Positions 1 through 6,387 of a stretch of DNA of 10,784 bases are shown piece after piece. Made by a program: the position numbers and the translations under genes. Within the stretch, counting starts at the first letter, position 1, and each line of letters starts with the position of its first letter. Below the pieces are notes generated by a model that was not told the origin of the DNA, made no database searches, and worked only from the letters and a program-made list of their open reading frames with translations. This DNA is from Mariprofundus sp. (GTDB taxonomy: Bacteria; Pseudomonadota; Zetaproteobacteria; Mariprofundales; Mariprofundaceae). The stretch is from NCBI GenBank assembly GCA_021772845.1, contig JAJFLF010000158.1, positions 1 to 10,784 on the forward strand, written 5' to 3'.

Positions 1-1898
1 CCAACAATAACAGCTTTGTGTACATCCGAGCCTTTACCGCCCAAGTTACCTTTTTCGACATGTTTCTTCGCATTGTCCCAAGCTCCGCCTGCATTAGCCA
101 TCATCAGGGCCATCAATACACAGCAGACCAAAGCTCCAGCCAACATGCCTCCAAGGGCTTGTGCACCGAGTCCAAAGCCGACCACAACCGGGGCTGAAAC
201 GGCCAGAACACCCGGCATTACCATCTTTCTCAAGGCCGCATTGGTAGCGATCTCAACACAGCGGGCATGATCCGGATCAGCCTTTCCTTCCATCAAACCT
301 GGAATCTCATGGAATTGGCGACGGATCTCTTTGATCATTTCAAAGGCTGCATCACCGACGGCAGTCATGGTTAACGAAGCGACCAGGAATGGAAAAATAC
401 CGCCGATAAACAGGCCAATGAGTACCAGAGGCTCATTCAGATTAAGTGAGAAACCGGGATGATGAAGCGTTACGGTTTCAACAAAGGCTGCGATGATAGC
501 TAGAGCCGCAAGTGCTGCTGCACCAATGGCGAATCCCTTGCCAATGGCTGCAGTAGTATTACCCAGTTCATCGAGTGAATCGGTGATTTTTCGCGTCTCT
601 TCACCCATACCAGCCATCTCAGCAATGCCTCCAGCATTATCAGCCACTGGTCCATAAGCATCGATAGCCATGGTTATGCCCACTGTTGCGAGCATGCCGA
701 CAGCTGCAATACCGACACCATAAATGCCTACCAGATCAGTGGAGATGTAAATAATGGCTGCAATGGTCAGCACAGGAAGCACCACAGACTGCATGCCTAT
801 AGCGAGGCCTGAGATCATCACGGTAGCAGGGCCGGTTTCACCCGACTTGGCAATATCACGAACCGGTTTTCCACCCGTATAATATTCAGTGACGATACCA
901 ATAATAATTCCGCCGCCGGCACCGGCAATGACGGCTCCCCATACGAGTGCAGAGATACCTGTCATGGTGATCAAAAAATAGGCCATGATGATAAATATTA
1001 ATGAGGCACCGATAGTACCAACGCGTAGAGCAAGCTGAGGCTCTCTGTTGGCAAATACCTTCACCAGTATAATGCCGATGATGGAGCAGATCAGGCCTGC
1101 ACTGGCTAGCGCTAGCGGTAGAAACATGAGCGACTGCTGTGTACCAAGTGGTTGGTAAATATCCCAGGTCATGGTTGCCGCGATCGCGATGGTAGCGATG
1201 ATTGCGCCGCAATAGGATTCAAAGATATCCGAACCCATGCCAGCTACGTCACCGACATTGTCACCGACATTGTCGGCAATCACACCGGGGTTGCGTGGGT
1301 CATCTTCAGGGATACCTGCTTCAATTTTGCCAACCAGGTCAGCACCTACATCGGCACTTTTGGTGAAGATACCACCGCCAACGCGAGAGAAGAGTGCAAC
1401 TAAAGATGCCCCCATGCCGAAACCGTGGATGGCATGAGCAGTTTCTGGATCACCGCCGAAGAATAGATACAGGGTGCCGAGTCCGATTAAACCGAGTGAA
1501 GCAACTGTTAGCCCCATGATGGAGCCACCGTAGAAGGCGATGGTCAAAGCCGTTGCAGTACCTTCATTCTGGGCTGCAGTGGCAGTGCGTACATTGGCCT
1601 TGGTGGCTGCAAACATGCCTAAATAACCGGCTAATGCTGAACAGGTTGCGCCGACCAGGAATGCGATGGTGCTATTGGCTCCCAATGTGAAGGCCAGAAT
1701 AATGGCTACGATGACGACAAATATTGATAAAACAGTGTACTCACGTTTCATGAATACCATGGCCCCGAGATGGATGGCCTGGCCAATTTCAATGACCTTA
1801 CCTTCACCGGCGGGGTGTCTTTTAACAGCCTGATATAGAAACAGTGCGATGATTAAACCTACTCCACCAAAAATGGTTGGAATCATTTGTTCTGCCAT
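1..1898 (-). CDS. hppA: Membrane-bound ion-translocating pyrophosphatase (M-PPase), 3'-truncated by window edge
   Basis: This integral membrane enzyme hydrolyses cytoplasmic PPi and pumps H+ and/or Na+ out of the cytoplasm. I translated it by hand: 632 codons are open from ATG at 1898, and about 50 residues are probably missing beyond the left edge. The family substrate motif DVGADLVGK is at residues 183-191, followed by the Asp-rich stretch ADNVGDNVGDVAGMGSD. The run GNTTAAIG places Ala450 and Gly453 where K+-dependent enzymes have Ala/Gly and K+-independent ones have Lys/Thr, so this is predicted to be K+-dependent. Glu227 lies in FESY, the position used by Na+-pumping members, rather than one helix turn later as in plant H+-PPases. 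The start is fixed by GGAGG eight bases upstream. The gene lies downstream of ppa behind a terminator and so probably has separate expression. Family assignment is certain; ion specificity is inference. Confidence 0.96.
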   Translation of the reverse strand, partial: MAEQMIPTIFGGVGLIIALFLYQAVKRHPAGEGKVIEIGQAIHLGAMVFMKREYTVLSIFVVIVAIILAFTLGANSTIAFLVGATCSALAGYLGMFAATKANVRTATAAQNEGTATALTIAFYGGSIMGLTVASLGLIGLGTLYLFFGGDPETAHAIHGFGMGASLVALFSRVGGGIFTKSADVGADLVGKIEAGIPEDDPRNPGVIADNVGDNVGDVAGMGSDIFESYCGAIIATIAIAATMTWDIYQPLGTQQSLMFLPLALASAGLICSIIGIILVKVFANREPQLALRVGTIGASLIFIIMAYFLITMTGISALVWGAVIAGAGGGIIIGIVTEYYTGGKPVRDIAKSGETGPATVMISGLAIGMQSVVLPVLTIAAIIYISTDLVGIYGVGIAAVGMLATVGITMAIDAYGPVADNAGGIAEMAGMGEETRKITDSLDELGNTTAAIGKGFAIGAAALAALAIIAAFVETVTLHHPGFSLNLNEPLVLIGLFIGGIFPFLVASLTMTAVGDAAFEMIKEIRRQFHEIPGLMEGKADPDHARCVEIATNAALRKMVMPGVLAVSAPVVVGFGLGAQALGGMLAGALVCCVLMALMMANAGGAWDNAKKHVEKGNLGGKGSDVHKAVIV

Positions 1899-1930
1899 AT
1901 GTGTTACCTCCCTGTATGTTGAACTTTAAG

Positions 1931-1965
1931 CAATAAAAAAGGCGATTGATTACTCAACCGCCTTT
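1931..1965 (-). terminator. Rho-independent terminator after ppa
   Basis: On the minus strand a 12-bp stem, AAAGGCGGTTGA pairing with TCAATCGCCTTT (one G·U pair), has a 4-base GTAA loop and runs into TTTTTTATTG. It lies 30 bases after the ppa stop and 39 bases before the hppA start. It should end most ppa transcripts and leave hppA on its own promoter or on read-through. I see no convincing hppA promoter in the 32 bases between the terminator and the hppA start. Confidence 0.85.
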
Positions 1966-1995
1966 CTCAAACCTATTATGCGTGAAACACTATGC

Positions 1996-2535
1996 TCATT
2001 TAGCGCAATCCGCTTTGTAAGCTGCTACCGAGTCTGTGATCTCTTTTTTAGCTGCGGCCGCATCACCCCAACCCGTGACTTTCACCCATTTGTCTTTTTC
2101 TAAATCTTTATAGTGTTCAAAGAAGTGTCGAATTTGAGCAGTCAGGAATGAGGGTAGATCTTCAGGACCATGAACACGACAATTCACAGGTTTTAATTTT
2201 TCCGCTGGAACTGCCAACACCTTGGCATCCATACCCGCTTCATCTTCCATCTGCAGTACGCCAATAGGACGGCAGTTGATAACGCAGCCAGGAATCAGAG
2301 GGAACTGAGAGACCACCAGCACATCTACCGGGTCACCATCATCAGACAGCGTATTTGGTACAAAACCATAGTTGCACGGATAGTGCATGGCAGTATGCAT
2401 AAAGCGATCAACGAAAACGGCACCGGACTCTTTATCCAGTTCGTATTTGATCGGATCACCATGCTGCGGTACTTCAATAACCACATTGATATCTTCTGGC
2501 GCATTATTACCGGCAGGAATTTTTGTGATGTCCAT
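1996..2535 (-). CDS. ppa: Inorganic pyrophosphatase, soluble family I
   Basis: This cytoplasmic Mg2+-dependent enzyme splits PPi to two phosphates and pulls biosynthetic reactions such as tRNA charging and DNA/RNA synthesis forward. At 179 residues it matches E. coli Ppa (176 aa), and the known active-site residues appear at a constant offset of +1: Glu21, Lys30, Glu32, Arg44, Tyr52, Tyr56, Asp66, Asp68, Asp71, Asp98, Asp103, Lys105, Tyr142 and Lys143. The family signature DGDPVDV is at 66-72. ATG is preceded by GGGGAG with six bases of spacing. Only 30 bases separate it from the ychF stop, with no terminator between them, so it is probably the last gene of the rplY–pth–ychF–ppa transcript. 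Nothing is missing from the catalytic set. Confidence 0.97.
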   Translation of the reverse strand: MDITKIPAGNNAPEDINVVIEVPQHGDPIKYELDKESGAVFVDRFMHTAMHYPCNYGFVPNTLSDDGDPVDVLVVSQFPLIPGCVINCRPIGVLQMEDEAGMDAKVLAVPAEKLKPVNCRVHGPEDLPSFLTAQIRHFFEHYKDLEKDKWVKVTGWGDAAAAKKEITDSVAAYKADCAK

Positions 2536-2565
2536 GTTTAACTCTCCCCTATGTCTATGCTCAGC

Positions 2566-3663
2566 TTATACATTAAACCTGAAGTGCATGACATCGCCAT
2601 CCTTGACGATGTACTCCTTTCCTTCAAGTCTCATTTTTCCAGCCTCTTTGGCTTTGGCTTCGCCACCGAGTGCGACGAACTCTTCATAGGCAATGGTTTC
2701 TGCCCTGATAAAGCCTTTTTCGAAGTCATTGTGAATCACGGCAGCAGCCTTTGGCGCGGTGTCACCACGATGAATCGTCCAGGCGCGCACCTCTTTTACA
2801 CCGGCAGTGAAGTAGGAGATGAGATCCAGCAGCGTGTAAGCTTCCCGGATCACAGTGTTAAGACCGGGTTCAGTAAGGCCAAGGTCAGAGAGGAACTCGA
2901 GTTGTGACTCCTTATCCATTTCGGCCAGTTCAGCTTCGATCTGCGCGGATACAACGGCAACACCGGCACCCTCCTGGGCTGCAAACGCACGCACCTTTTC
3001 AACATAGGCGTTGCCATCGGGCAGTGATGAATCATCAACATTGGTCACATAGAGAACCGGTTTGGCGGTCAGCAGACAGAGCTCTTTGACCATGGTCAGC
3101 TCATCACTACTCAGCGCCTGCCGTCTTACCGGCGTACCATCCTCCAGCCCCTGATTTACCTTTTTGAATACATCAACCTGTTTTTTTGCATCTTTATCAC
3201 CGGAACGAGCCAGTTTTTCGATGCGCATCAAACCTTTCTCAACACCTTCCATATCCTTGAGCATCAATTCGGTGTCGATGATTTCGATATCAGACAGAGG
3301 ATCAACTGTGCCGGATACATGGGTGACATTTTCATCGTCGAAGCAGCGTACGACATGAGCAATGGCGGCACATTCACGGATATTAGCCAGAAACTTATTA
3401 CCCAACCCTTCGCCACTGGCTGCACCTGCCACGAGCCCGGCAATATCAACGAACTCAACGATGGCATGCTGAATAGCCTGTGGCTTTACGATAGCTGAGA
3501 GTGCATCAATGCGTTTGTCCGGTACTGGTACAATGCCTACATTGGGATCGATGGTGCAGAATGGATAGTTGGCTGCTTCCGCACCACCACCACCATTCAA
3601 TGCATTAAAAAGAGTGGATTTACCTACGTTGGGGAGTCCTACTATACCGATACTTAATGCCAT
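2566..3663 (-). CDS. ychF: Redox-/ribosome-associated Obg-like ATPase YchF (OLA1 family)
   Basis: This is a P-loop NTPase of the Obg–HflX superfamily that binds ribosomes and hydrolyses ATP in preference to GTP in characterised members. It has 365 residues (E. coli 363). The G1 loop GLPNVGKST is at 9-17, DIAGLV (G3, with the hydrophobic residue replacing catalytic Gln typical of HAS-GTPases) at 73-78, and a helical insertion at about 130-200. The altered G4 region NVDD is at 208-211, where the NKxD guanine-specificity motif is absent, as expected for this family. The C-terminal TGS domain runs from about residue 280 and ends in HFRFNV. A GAGG lies 11 bases upstream of ATG, a rather long spacing. 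It follows pth by 93 bases and precedes ppa by 30. Identification is secure; the physiological role of the family remains loosely defined. Confidence 0.96.
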   Translation of the reverse strand: MALSIGIVGLPNVGKSTLFNALNGGGGAEAANYPFCTIDPNVGIVPVPDKRIDALSAIVKPQAIQHAIVEFVDIAGLVAGAASGEGLGNKFLANIRECAAIAHVVRCFDDENVTHVSGTVDPLSDIEIIDTELMLKDMEGVEKGLMRIEKLARSGDKDAKKQVDVFKKVNQGLEDGTPVRRQALSSDELTMVKELCLLTAKPVLYVTNVDDSSLPDGNAYVEKVRAFAAQEGAGVAVVSAQIEAELAEMDKESQLEFLSDLGLTEPGLNTVIREAYTLLDLISYFTAGVKEVRAWTIHRGDTAPKAAAVIHNDFEKGFIRAETIAYEEFVALGGEAKAKEAGKMRLEGKEYIVKDGDVMHFRFNV

Positions 3664-3684
3664 GTTGTTTATAACCTCTTATTT

Positions 3685-3740
3685 ACCACAAAGAGACAGC
3701 GTATATGAGCGTTTGTGAATCTCTGTTTGATCTGTGTGGT
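3685..3740. repeat. Imperfect inverted repeat in the pth–ychF gap
   Basis: The arms 3685-3699 (ACCACAAAGAGACAG) and 3723-3740 (ending TCTGTGTGGT) pair at ACCACA/TGTGGT and, with small offsets, at AGA/TCT and ACAG/CTGT. No T-run follows on the coding (minus) strand, so it is not a terminator for pth. The ACCACA..AGAGACAG wording resembles dispersed intergenic repeats of environmental proteobacteria, but I cannot test copy number here. A processing site between pth and ychF is another possibility. Confidence 0.35.
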
Positions 3741-3756
3741 GAAAGTGTTTTTTGTT

Positions 3757-4326
3757 CTATTGCAGTGCTAAATGGATGCGATTGGCTGCGGTGTCCGTGT
3801 CATCATCCAGCAGATGATCAATTTCCTTAAGCAGAGCACCAAAGACGCAAGCTTCATCAGCGCGATCTCCTTCATCGGCACGGCCAAGAACCCAGGCTGA
3901 AATATCGCCATGTGTTGGACGGTTAATGCCAATTTTTACACGCACATAATCAGATGTGGGCAAATGGGTATGCATGGAGCGTAAACCATTGTGGCCACCG
4001 TGGCCGCCACCTTTTTTGATGCGTAATTTGCGCGTAGGAAGATCCAGGTCATCGTAAACTACGATAATATCTTGCTCTTCCACCTGATAATATCGTGCTA
4101 GAGCACCAATGCATTCACCGCTATTGTTCATGAATGTTTGCGGTTTGATCAGGATGATTTTATCTGCGTTGCGATTCCAGACGGCAGTCTCCGCATGAAA
4201 ACGAGGGGCCGCGTCAAAACGCAGCCCCTCATGTTTTGCTAACATATCAAGGAAACGGAAGCCGATGTTATGGCGCGTATCCTTATACTTGTTGCCCGGA
4301 TTACCCAGACCGACAAGCAGTTTCAT
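3757..4326 (-). CDS. pth: Peptidyl-tRNA hydrolase
   Basis: This cytoplasmic esterase cleaves peptidyl-tRNA released from stalled ribosomes and recycles tRNA; it is essential in most bacteria. It has 189 residues and begins KLLVGLGNPG. Catalytic and substrate residues are all present with an offset of -1 from E. coli: Asn9, His19 (general base, in TRHN), Asn67 (in FMNNSG), Asp92 (in YDDLDLP) and Asn113 (in GGHNGLRS). The start lies five bases after the rplY stop and lacks a clear Shine-Dalgarno sequence of its own. Translation is therefore probably coupled to rplY, which would keep the L25 and Pth dosages linked. rplY–pth–ychF is a conserved proteobacterial order. Confidence 0.97.
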   Translation of the reverse strand: MKLLVGLGNPGNKYKDTRHNIGFRFLDMLAKHEGLRFDAAPRFHAETAVWNRNADKIILIKPQTFMNNSGECIGALARYYQVEEQDIIVVYDDLDLPTRKLRIKKGGGHGGHNGLRSMHTHLPTSDYVRVKIGINRPTHGDISAWVLGRADEGDRADEACVFGALLKEIDHLLDDDTDTAANRIHLALQ

Positions 4327-4331
4327 GCTAT

Positions 4332-4964
4332 TTATTCTGCAGCTTCTTCTTCTACTGCTTCTCCATCATCTGCTGCTTCATCATCTTCATCACTACCTGT
4401 TTTAGGTGCTGCGATATTCAGGACTGTGAAGTTAACGTCATGCTGAACTTCTGAGCCTTCTGGCAGCGTGATGTCTTCAATATGTACAGTGTCGCCAACT
4501 TCCATGTCGCCACAATCTACTTCAATGTGATCTGGAATAGCGTTTGCAGTACACGTTACTTCGAGTGAGTGACGCACGAGATCAACCAGGCCGCCCTTCG
4601 CAACGCCAGGGCATTTGTCAGCATTGAGAACGCTAACCGGGATATCCAATGTGATGGTATCGGTGGCAGATACACGGAAAAAGTCGAGATGCGTTGCTGT
4701 ATCCATAACTGGATCCCACTGGGCAGCTTTCAACAAAACGGTGTTTTTAGTGCGTGAGCCTTTAACTTTGACTTCTAACAAAGACGTGTGAAATTGCTCA
4801 TCATTCAGCTGTTTGGAAACAGTGAAATAGTCCATAGTAATGGAAATGTCAGGTTTACCACCACCATAAATAATACCAGGCATTTTGCCTGCGCGGCGTA
4901 GGCGGCGTGTAGCGCTACGGCCAGTTTCTTCGCGAAGTTCTGCTGCAACAACAAGGTTAGTCAT
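4332..4964 (-). CDS. rplY: 50S ribosomal protein L25, long TL5/CTC form
   Basis: This ribosomal protein binds 5S rRNA in the large subunit. The 210 residues comprise the N-terminal L25 5S-binding domain (about 1-95, including ETGRSATRRLRR and MPGIIYGG), a C-terminal TL5/CTC beta domain (about 96-185, including DIPV, KGGLVDL, IPDHIEVD and LPEGSE), and a strongly acidic tail from about residue 190 made almost wholly of Asp, Glu, Ala and Gly. E. coli L25 has only the first domain (94 aa); the longer form is usual in many other proteobacteria and was named general stress protein Ctc in Bacillus. GGAG lies seven bases upstream of ATG. It is the first gene of the predicted rplY–pth–ychF–ppa operon, with a predicted promoter and leader hairpin just upstream. 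Confidence 0.96.
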   Translation of the reverse strand: MTNLVVAAELREETGRSATRRLRRAGKMPGIIYGGGKPDISITMDYFTVSKQLNDEQFHTSLLEVKVKGSRTKNTVLLKAAQWDPVMDTATHLDFFRVSATDTITLDIPVSVLNADKCPGVAKGGLVDLVRHSLEVTCTANAIPDHIEVDCGDMEVGDTVHIEDITLPEGSEVQHDVNFTVLNIAAPKTGSDEDDEAADDGEAVEEEAAE

Positions 4965-4981
4965 GTCTATTCTCCAAAGTG

Positions 4982-5007
4982 CACCGTCGGGTTATCCCGT
5001 CACGGTG
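4982..5007 (-). promoter_or_regulatory. Hairpin in the rplY mRNA leader
   Basis: A 10-bp stem, CACCGT-CGGG on one arm and CCCG-(TC)-ACGGTG on the other, has a 4-base loop and one 2-base bulge. It ends 17 bases upstream of the rplY ATG and 10 bases upstream of its GGAG. No U-run follows it on the minus strand, so it is not a terminator. It may stabilise the leader or act as a binding site, including the possibility of autogenous control by L25; that role is inference. Confidence 0.55.
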
Positions 5008-5040
5008 TGCATCTTAGTCAGATAAGTAGCTCTGCTTAAT

Positions 5041-5078
5041 GCGGGCGCGCACTCTAGAGTCAGAAATGAAAAAGTCTA
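5041..5078 (-). promoter_or_regulatory. Predicted sigma70 promoter for rplY with GC-rich discriminator
   Basis: On the minus strand TAGACT (5078-5073; 4 of 6 matches to TTGACA), a 16-base spacer and TAGAGT (5056-5051; 4 of 6 matches to TATAAT) are followed by GCGCGCCCGC. A GC-rich discriminator of this kind is typical of stringently controlled rRNA, tRNA and ribosomal protein promoters. The predicted start lies about 80 bases before the rplY ATG, so the leader hairpin would be transcribed. The -10 region is part of the perfect 10-base palindrome ACTCTAGAGT (5051-5060). Confidence 0.45.
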
Positions 5079-5083
5079 TCTTG

Positions 5084-5100
5084 GGAGGTGCTGATTTATT
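5084..5100 (+). repeat. Left terminal inverted repeat of the MITE-like element
   Basis: GGAGGTGCTGATTTATT is the inverted partner of 5419-5435 with one difference (G versus A at the fourth base). It is preceded by CTTG at 5080-5083. Counting one more base outward gives an 18-bp match, GGG..CCC, which overlaps the duplicated CTTG, so the exact end could shift by one base. Confidence 0.75.
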
Positions 5101-5120
5101 GGTCCAGCCAAAAATACTCA

Positions 5121-5447
5121 CCGCTTCCATGCGGCTCCCTTCGGTTCCTGATAGTCATGCCATTTCGCTTCCTGCGAAATGGTCAGCTCGCAAAAGCAAA
5201 AATGCGGTTTTGCCTTTGCTTACATAAGATTGCAGGACAGCAATCTTACACGGGTCACGCCCGAAGGGTTCTACACATGGAAGTGTAGAATGAATCAAGC
5301 ACTTACATGCCTGATTTGACTCGCAGCATCGTGCTGCTCGCCTTTGGCGGAATGTCCGTCCAAACCGGCGATCCTGCCGCTTTCTGGTAGGCCATCCGAG
5401 GCCTGCTCAGAAGTACTGAATAAATCAGCACTTCCCTTGGTGAGCAG
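5121..5447. other. Ladder of about twelve tandem hairpins
   Basis: Consecutive stem-loops fill the element. Stems are: 5121-5134 (CCGC/GCGG); 5160-5182 (CCATTTCGC, perfect 9 bp); 5190-5213 (GCAAAA plus inner GCA/TGC); 5225-5248 (TAAGATTGC, perfect 9 bp); 5251-5263 (CGGG/CCCG); 5269-5290 (TTCTACAC, perfect 8 bp); 5293-5316 (AATCA plus GCA/TGC); 5323-5337 (GCAGCA/TGCTGC); 5343-5364 (TTTGG plus GGA/TCC); 5373-5391 (CCTGCC/GGTAGG, one G·U); 5389-5404 (AGGCC/GGCCT); 5403-5447 (CTGCTCA, GAAGT and CTGA arms). Centres are about 25 bp apart. No stem repeats another's sequence. The outer arm of the last hairpin crosses the right end of the MITE-like element. Confidence 0.7.
5419..5435 (-). repeat. Right terminal inverted repeat of the MITE-like element
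   Basis: Read inward on the minus strand it is GGAAGTGCTGATTTATT, which pairs with the left end at 16 of 17 positions. It is followed outside by CTTG (5436-5439), matching the word outside the left end. It lies only 19 bases beyond the stop codon of the prolyl isomerase gene. Confidence 0.75.
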
Positions 5448-5454
5448 AGATGAT

Positions 5455-6300
5455 TTACTGATATTCTGCTTTGGTGATGGTGATGTTCCTCGCCATCTCC
5501 TTTTCCACTTTTGCATACCACTGTTGTAAATGTTGATGCTGGAGTGTGCTGATAATCTCTTCGCGCACGTCTTCGATTGGTTTTTGCATAGCAGGGCGCT
5601 TGCCTAGAAGTTCAATAATGTGCCAGCCAAATTTTGTTTTCAGCGGCGTGCTGAGGCCGTGTTTTTTCAGGGAAAATGCTACGTCGTCAAATGCCTTCAC
5701 CATCATGCCACGCGGGAACCAGTTGAGATTTCCACCGCGTGATTTGTTGTTACTGTCCAGAGAGTGGCTGGCTGCCAGTTTTTCAAACAAGTTACGATTG
5801 CGGCGTAGCTTTTTTAATATCTTCCAGGCTTCTTTTTCTGTTTTGAGAAGAATGTGGCGCGCATGGGCTTGAGCAGGCACAGTGAATTCATCGTAGTGGC
5901 TATTGTAATAGCTTTCAATTTCGCTGCTTTGAATCACCTCCATCTGTGCTAATTGCCAGGATTTAGCGGCTTCAATTAAGATCTGACGTTGGGCGGCTTG
6001 CATGCGCTGTTTGATGGCGGGATTCATATCCAGCCCCAGACGCTTGGCTTTGTGACTGATGGCATGACGGCGAATTAATGATCGCAAAATATGGCTGCGC
6101 GCTTTGGGGTCATTGCGATATTGAATCATAGGATCTGATAACAGCGCCATCTCATTGTCGATATCAGACTCGTGAATGCTGATGCCGTTCACAAACGCAA
6201 CAACAGGGCTGCTGTTGATGGCTTTAAGTTTTGGTGTTTCACTTTGTTGCTGGCATGCCGTGAAGCTGAGCAGTAAAGCGAATAACATCAGTTGCCGCAT
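5455..6300 (-). CDS. Parvulin-type peptidyl-prolyl cis-trans isomerase, predicted lipoprotein
   Basis: This is a predicted envelope folding catalyst that isomerises X-Pro bonds in exported proteins. It has 281 residues. Residues 1-15 form a short hydrophobic signal peptide ending FTA-Cys16, a passable lipobox (Phe at -3 is less usual), followed by a Gln/Ser-rich tether. Residues about 32-140 resemble the helical SurA/PpiC N-terminal chaperone region (VAFVNGISIHESDID). Residues about 143-235 form the parvulin domain, with HARHIL at 146-151, GGNLNWFPRG at 189-198, a segment with FDDVAFSL at 204-211, and TKFGWHII at 222-229. AGGGG lies seven bases before ATG. It could be called PpiC-, PrsA- or EpsD-like; no EPS genes are in view to support the last. 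It is divergent from cstA across about 100 bases, and its 3' side carries the MITE-like element. Confidence 0.88.
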   Translation of the reverse strand: MRQLMLFALLLSFTACQQQSETPKLKAINSSPVVAFVNGISIHESDIDNEMALLSDPMIQYRNDPKARSHILRSLIRRHAISHKAKRLGLDMNPAIKQRMQAAQRQILIEAAKSWQLAQMEVIQSSEIESYYNSHYDEFTVPAQAHARHILLKTEKEAWKILKKLRRNRNLFEKLAASHSLDSNNKSRGGNLNWFPRGMMVKAFDDVAFSLKKHGLSTPLKTKFGWHIIELLGKRPAMQKPIEDVREEIISTLQHQHLQQWYAKVEKEMARNITITKAEYQ

Positions 6301-6325
6301 AACGGATCCCCTTGTTCAGTTTGGT

Positions 6326-6379
6326 CGCTAGAGTAGCGTGCTGCGCTTGTACGACAAGCAATCACTCTGATGATTGCTT
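6326..6379 (+). promoter_or_regulatory. Structured cstA leader with mutually exclusive hairpins
   Basis: Three stems follow each other: CGCTA-GAG-TAGCG (6326-6338), GCTTGT-ACG-ACAAGC (6345-6359) and AAGCAATCA-CTCTGA-TGATTGCTT (6356-6379, perfect 9 bp). The last two share bases 6356-6359, so only one can form fully at a time. The last stem ends eight bases before the GGAGGG ribosome binding site. E. coli cstA is known to be translationally repressed by CsrA, and GGA here lies within the ribosome binding site. Whether this leader is a switch is inference. Confidence 0.45.
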
Positions 6380-6387
6380 TGAGCTTT

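Larger units (their letters stand above)
5084..5435. mobile_element. Miniature inverted-repeat element (MITE-like), IS5-like ends, about 352 bp
   Basis: The ends are inverted copies: left GGAGGTGCTGATTTATT (5084-5100) and right AATAAATCAGCACTTCC (5419-5435), identical at 16 of 17 positions. Directly outside both ends is the same 4-bp word CTTG (5080-5083 and 5436-5439), which reads as a target-site duplication. The terminal GGAAGTGC and a 4-bp duplication of the YTAR type resemble IS5-family transposons; this family link is from memory of IS5 ends and needs a search. No reading frame inside has a start with a ribosome binding site or a recognisable product, so the element is non-autonomous. 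Its interior is packed with hairpins. It separates the prolyl isomerase gene from rplY. Confidence 0.7.

Noticed and set aside
16..1437. Rightward reading frames opposite hppA, and a leftward frame at 886-1212
   Set aside because: They are out-of-frame shadows of the continuous membrane pyrophosphatase frame, which has all family motifs.
3261..3663. Loss of NKxD motif in YchF as evidence of decay
   Set aside because: The family normally lacks NKxD and prefers ATP; NVDD is within the expected range and the frame is intact.
3741..3760. Rightward terminator from the T-run after the inverted repeat
   Set aside because: There is no rightward gene for it to end, and the stem is imperfect.
5039..5290. 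Short rightward reading frames of about 60 codons across the element
   Set aside because: They lack ribosome binding sites, show no protein-like pattern, and coincide with inverted-repeat DNA that yields open frames by chance.
5403..5447. Intrinsic terminator for the prolyl isomerase gene
   Set aside because: The long hairpin starts eight bases after the stop codon, but on the minus strand it is followed by GGCCTCGGATGG rather than a U-run.
5121..5447. CRISPR array or integron attC sites
   Set aside because: The stems do not share a repeat sequence and spacing is irregular, so it is not CRISPR; no attC core site motifs or cassette genes are present.
5295..5521. Leftward frames of about 70 codons at the right end of the element
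   Set aside because: They overlap the end of the isomerase gene in other frames and run through the hairpins; no start signal or family pattern.
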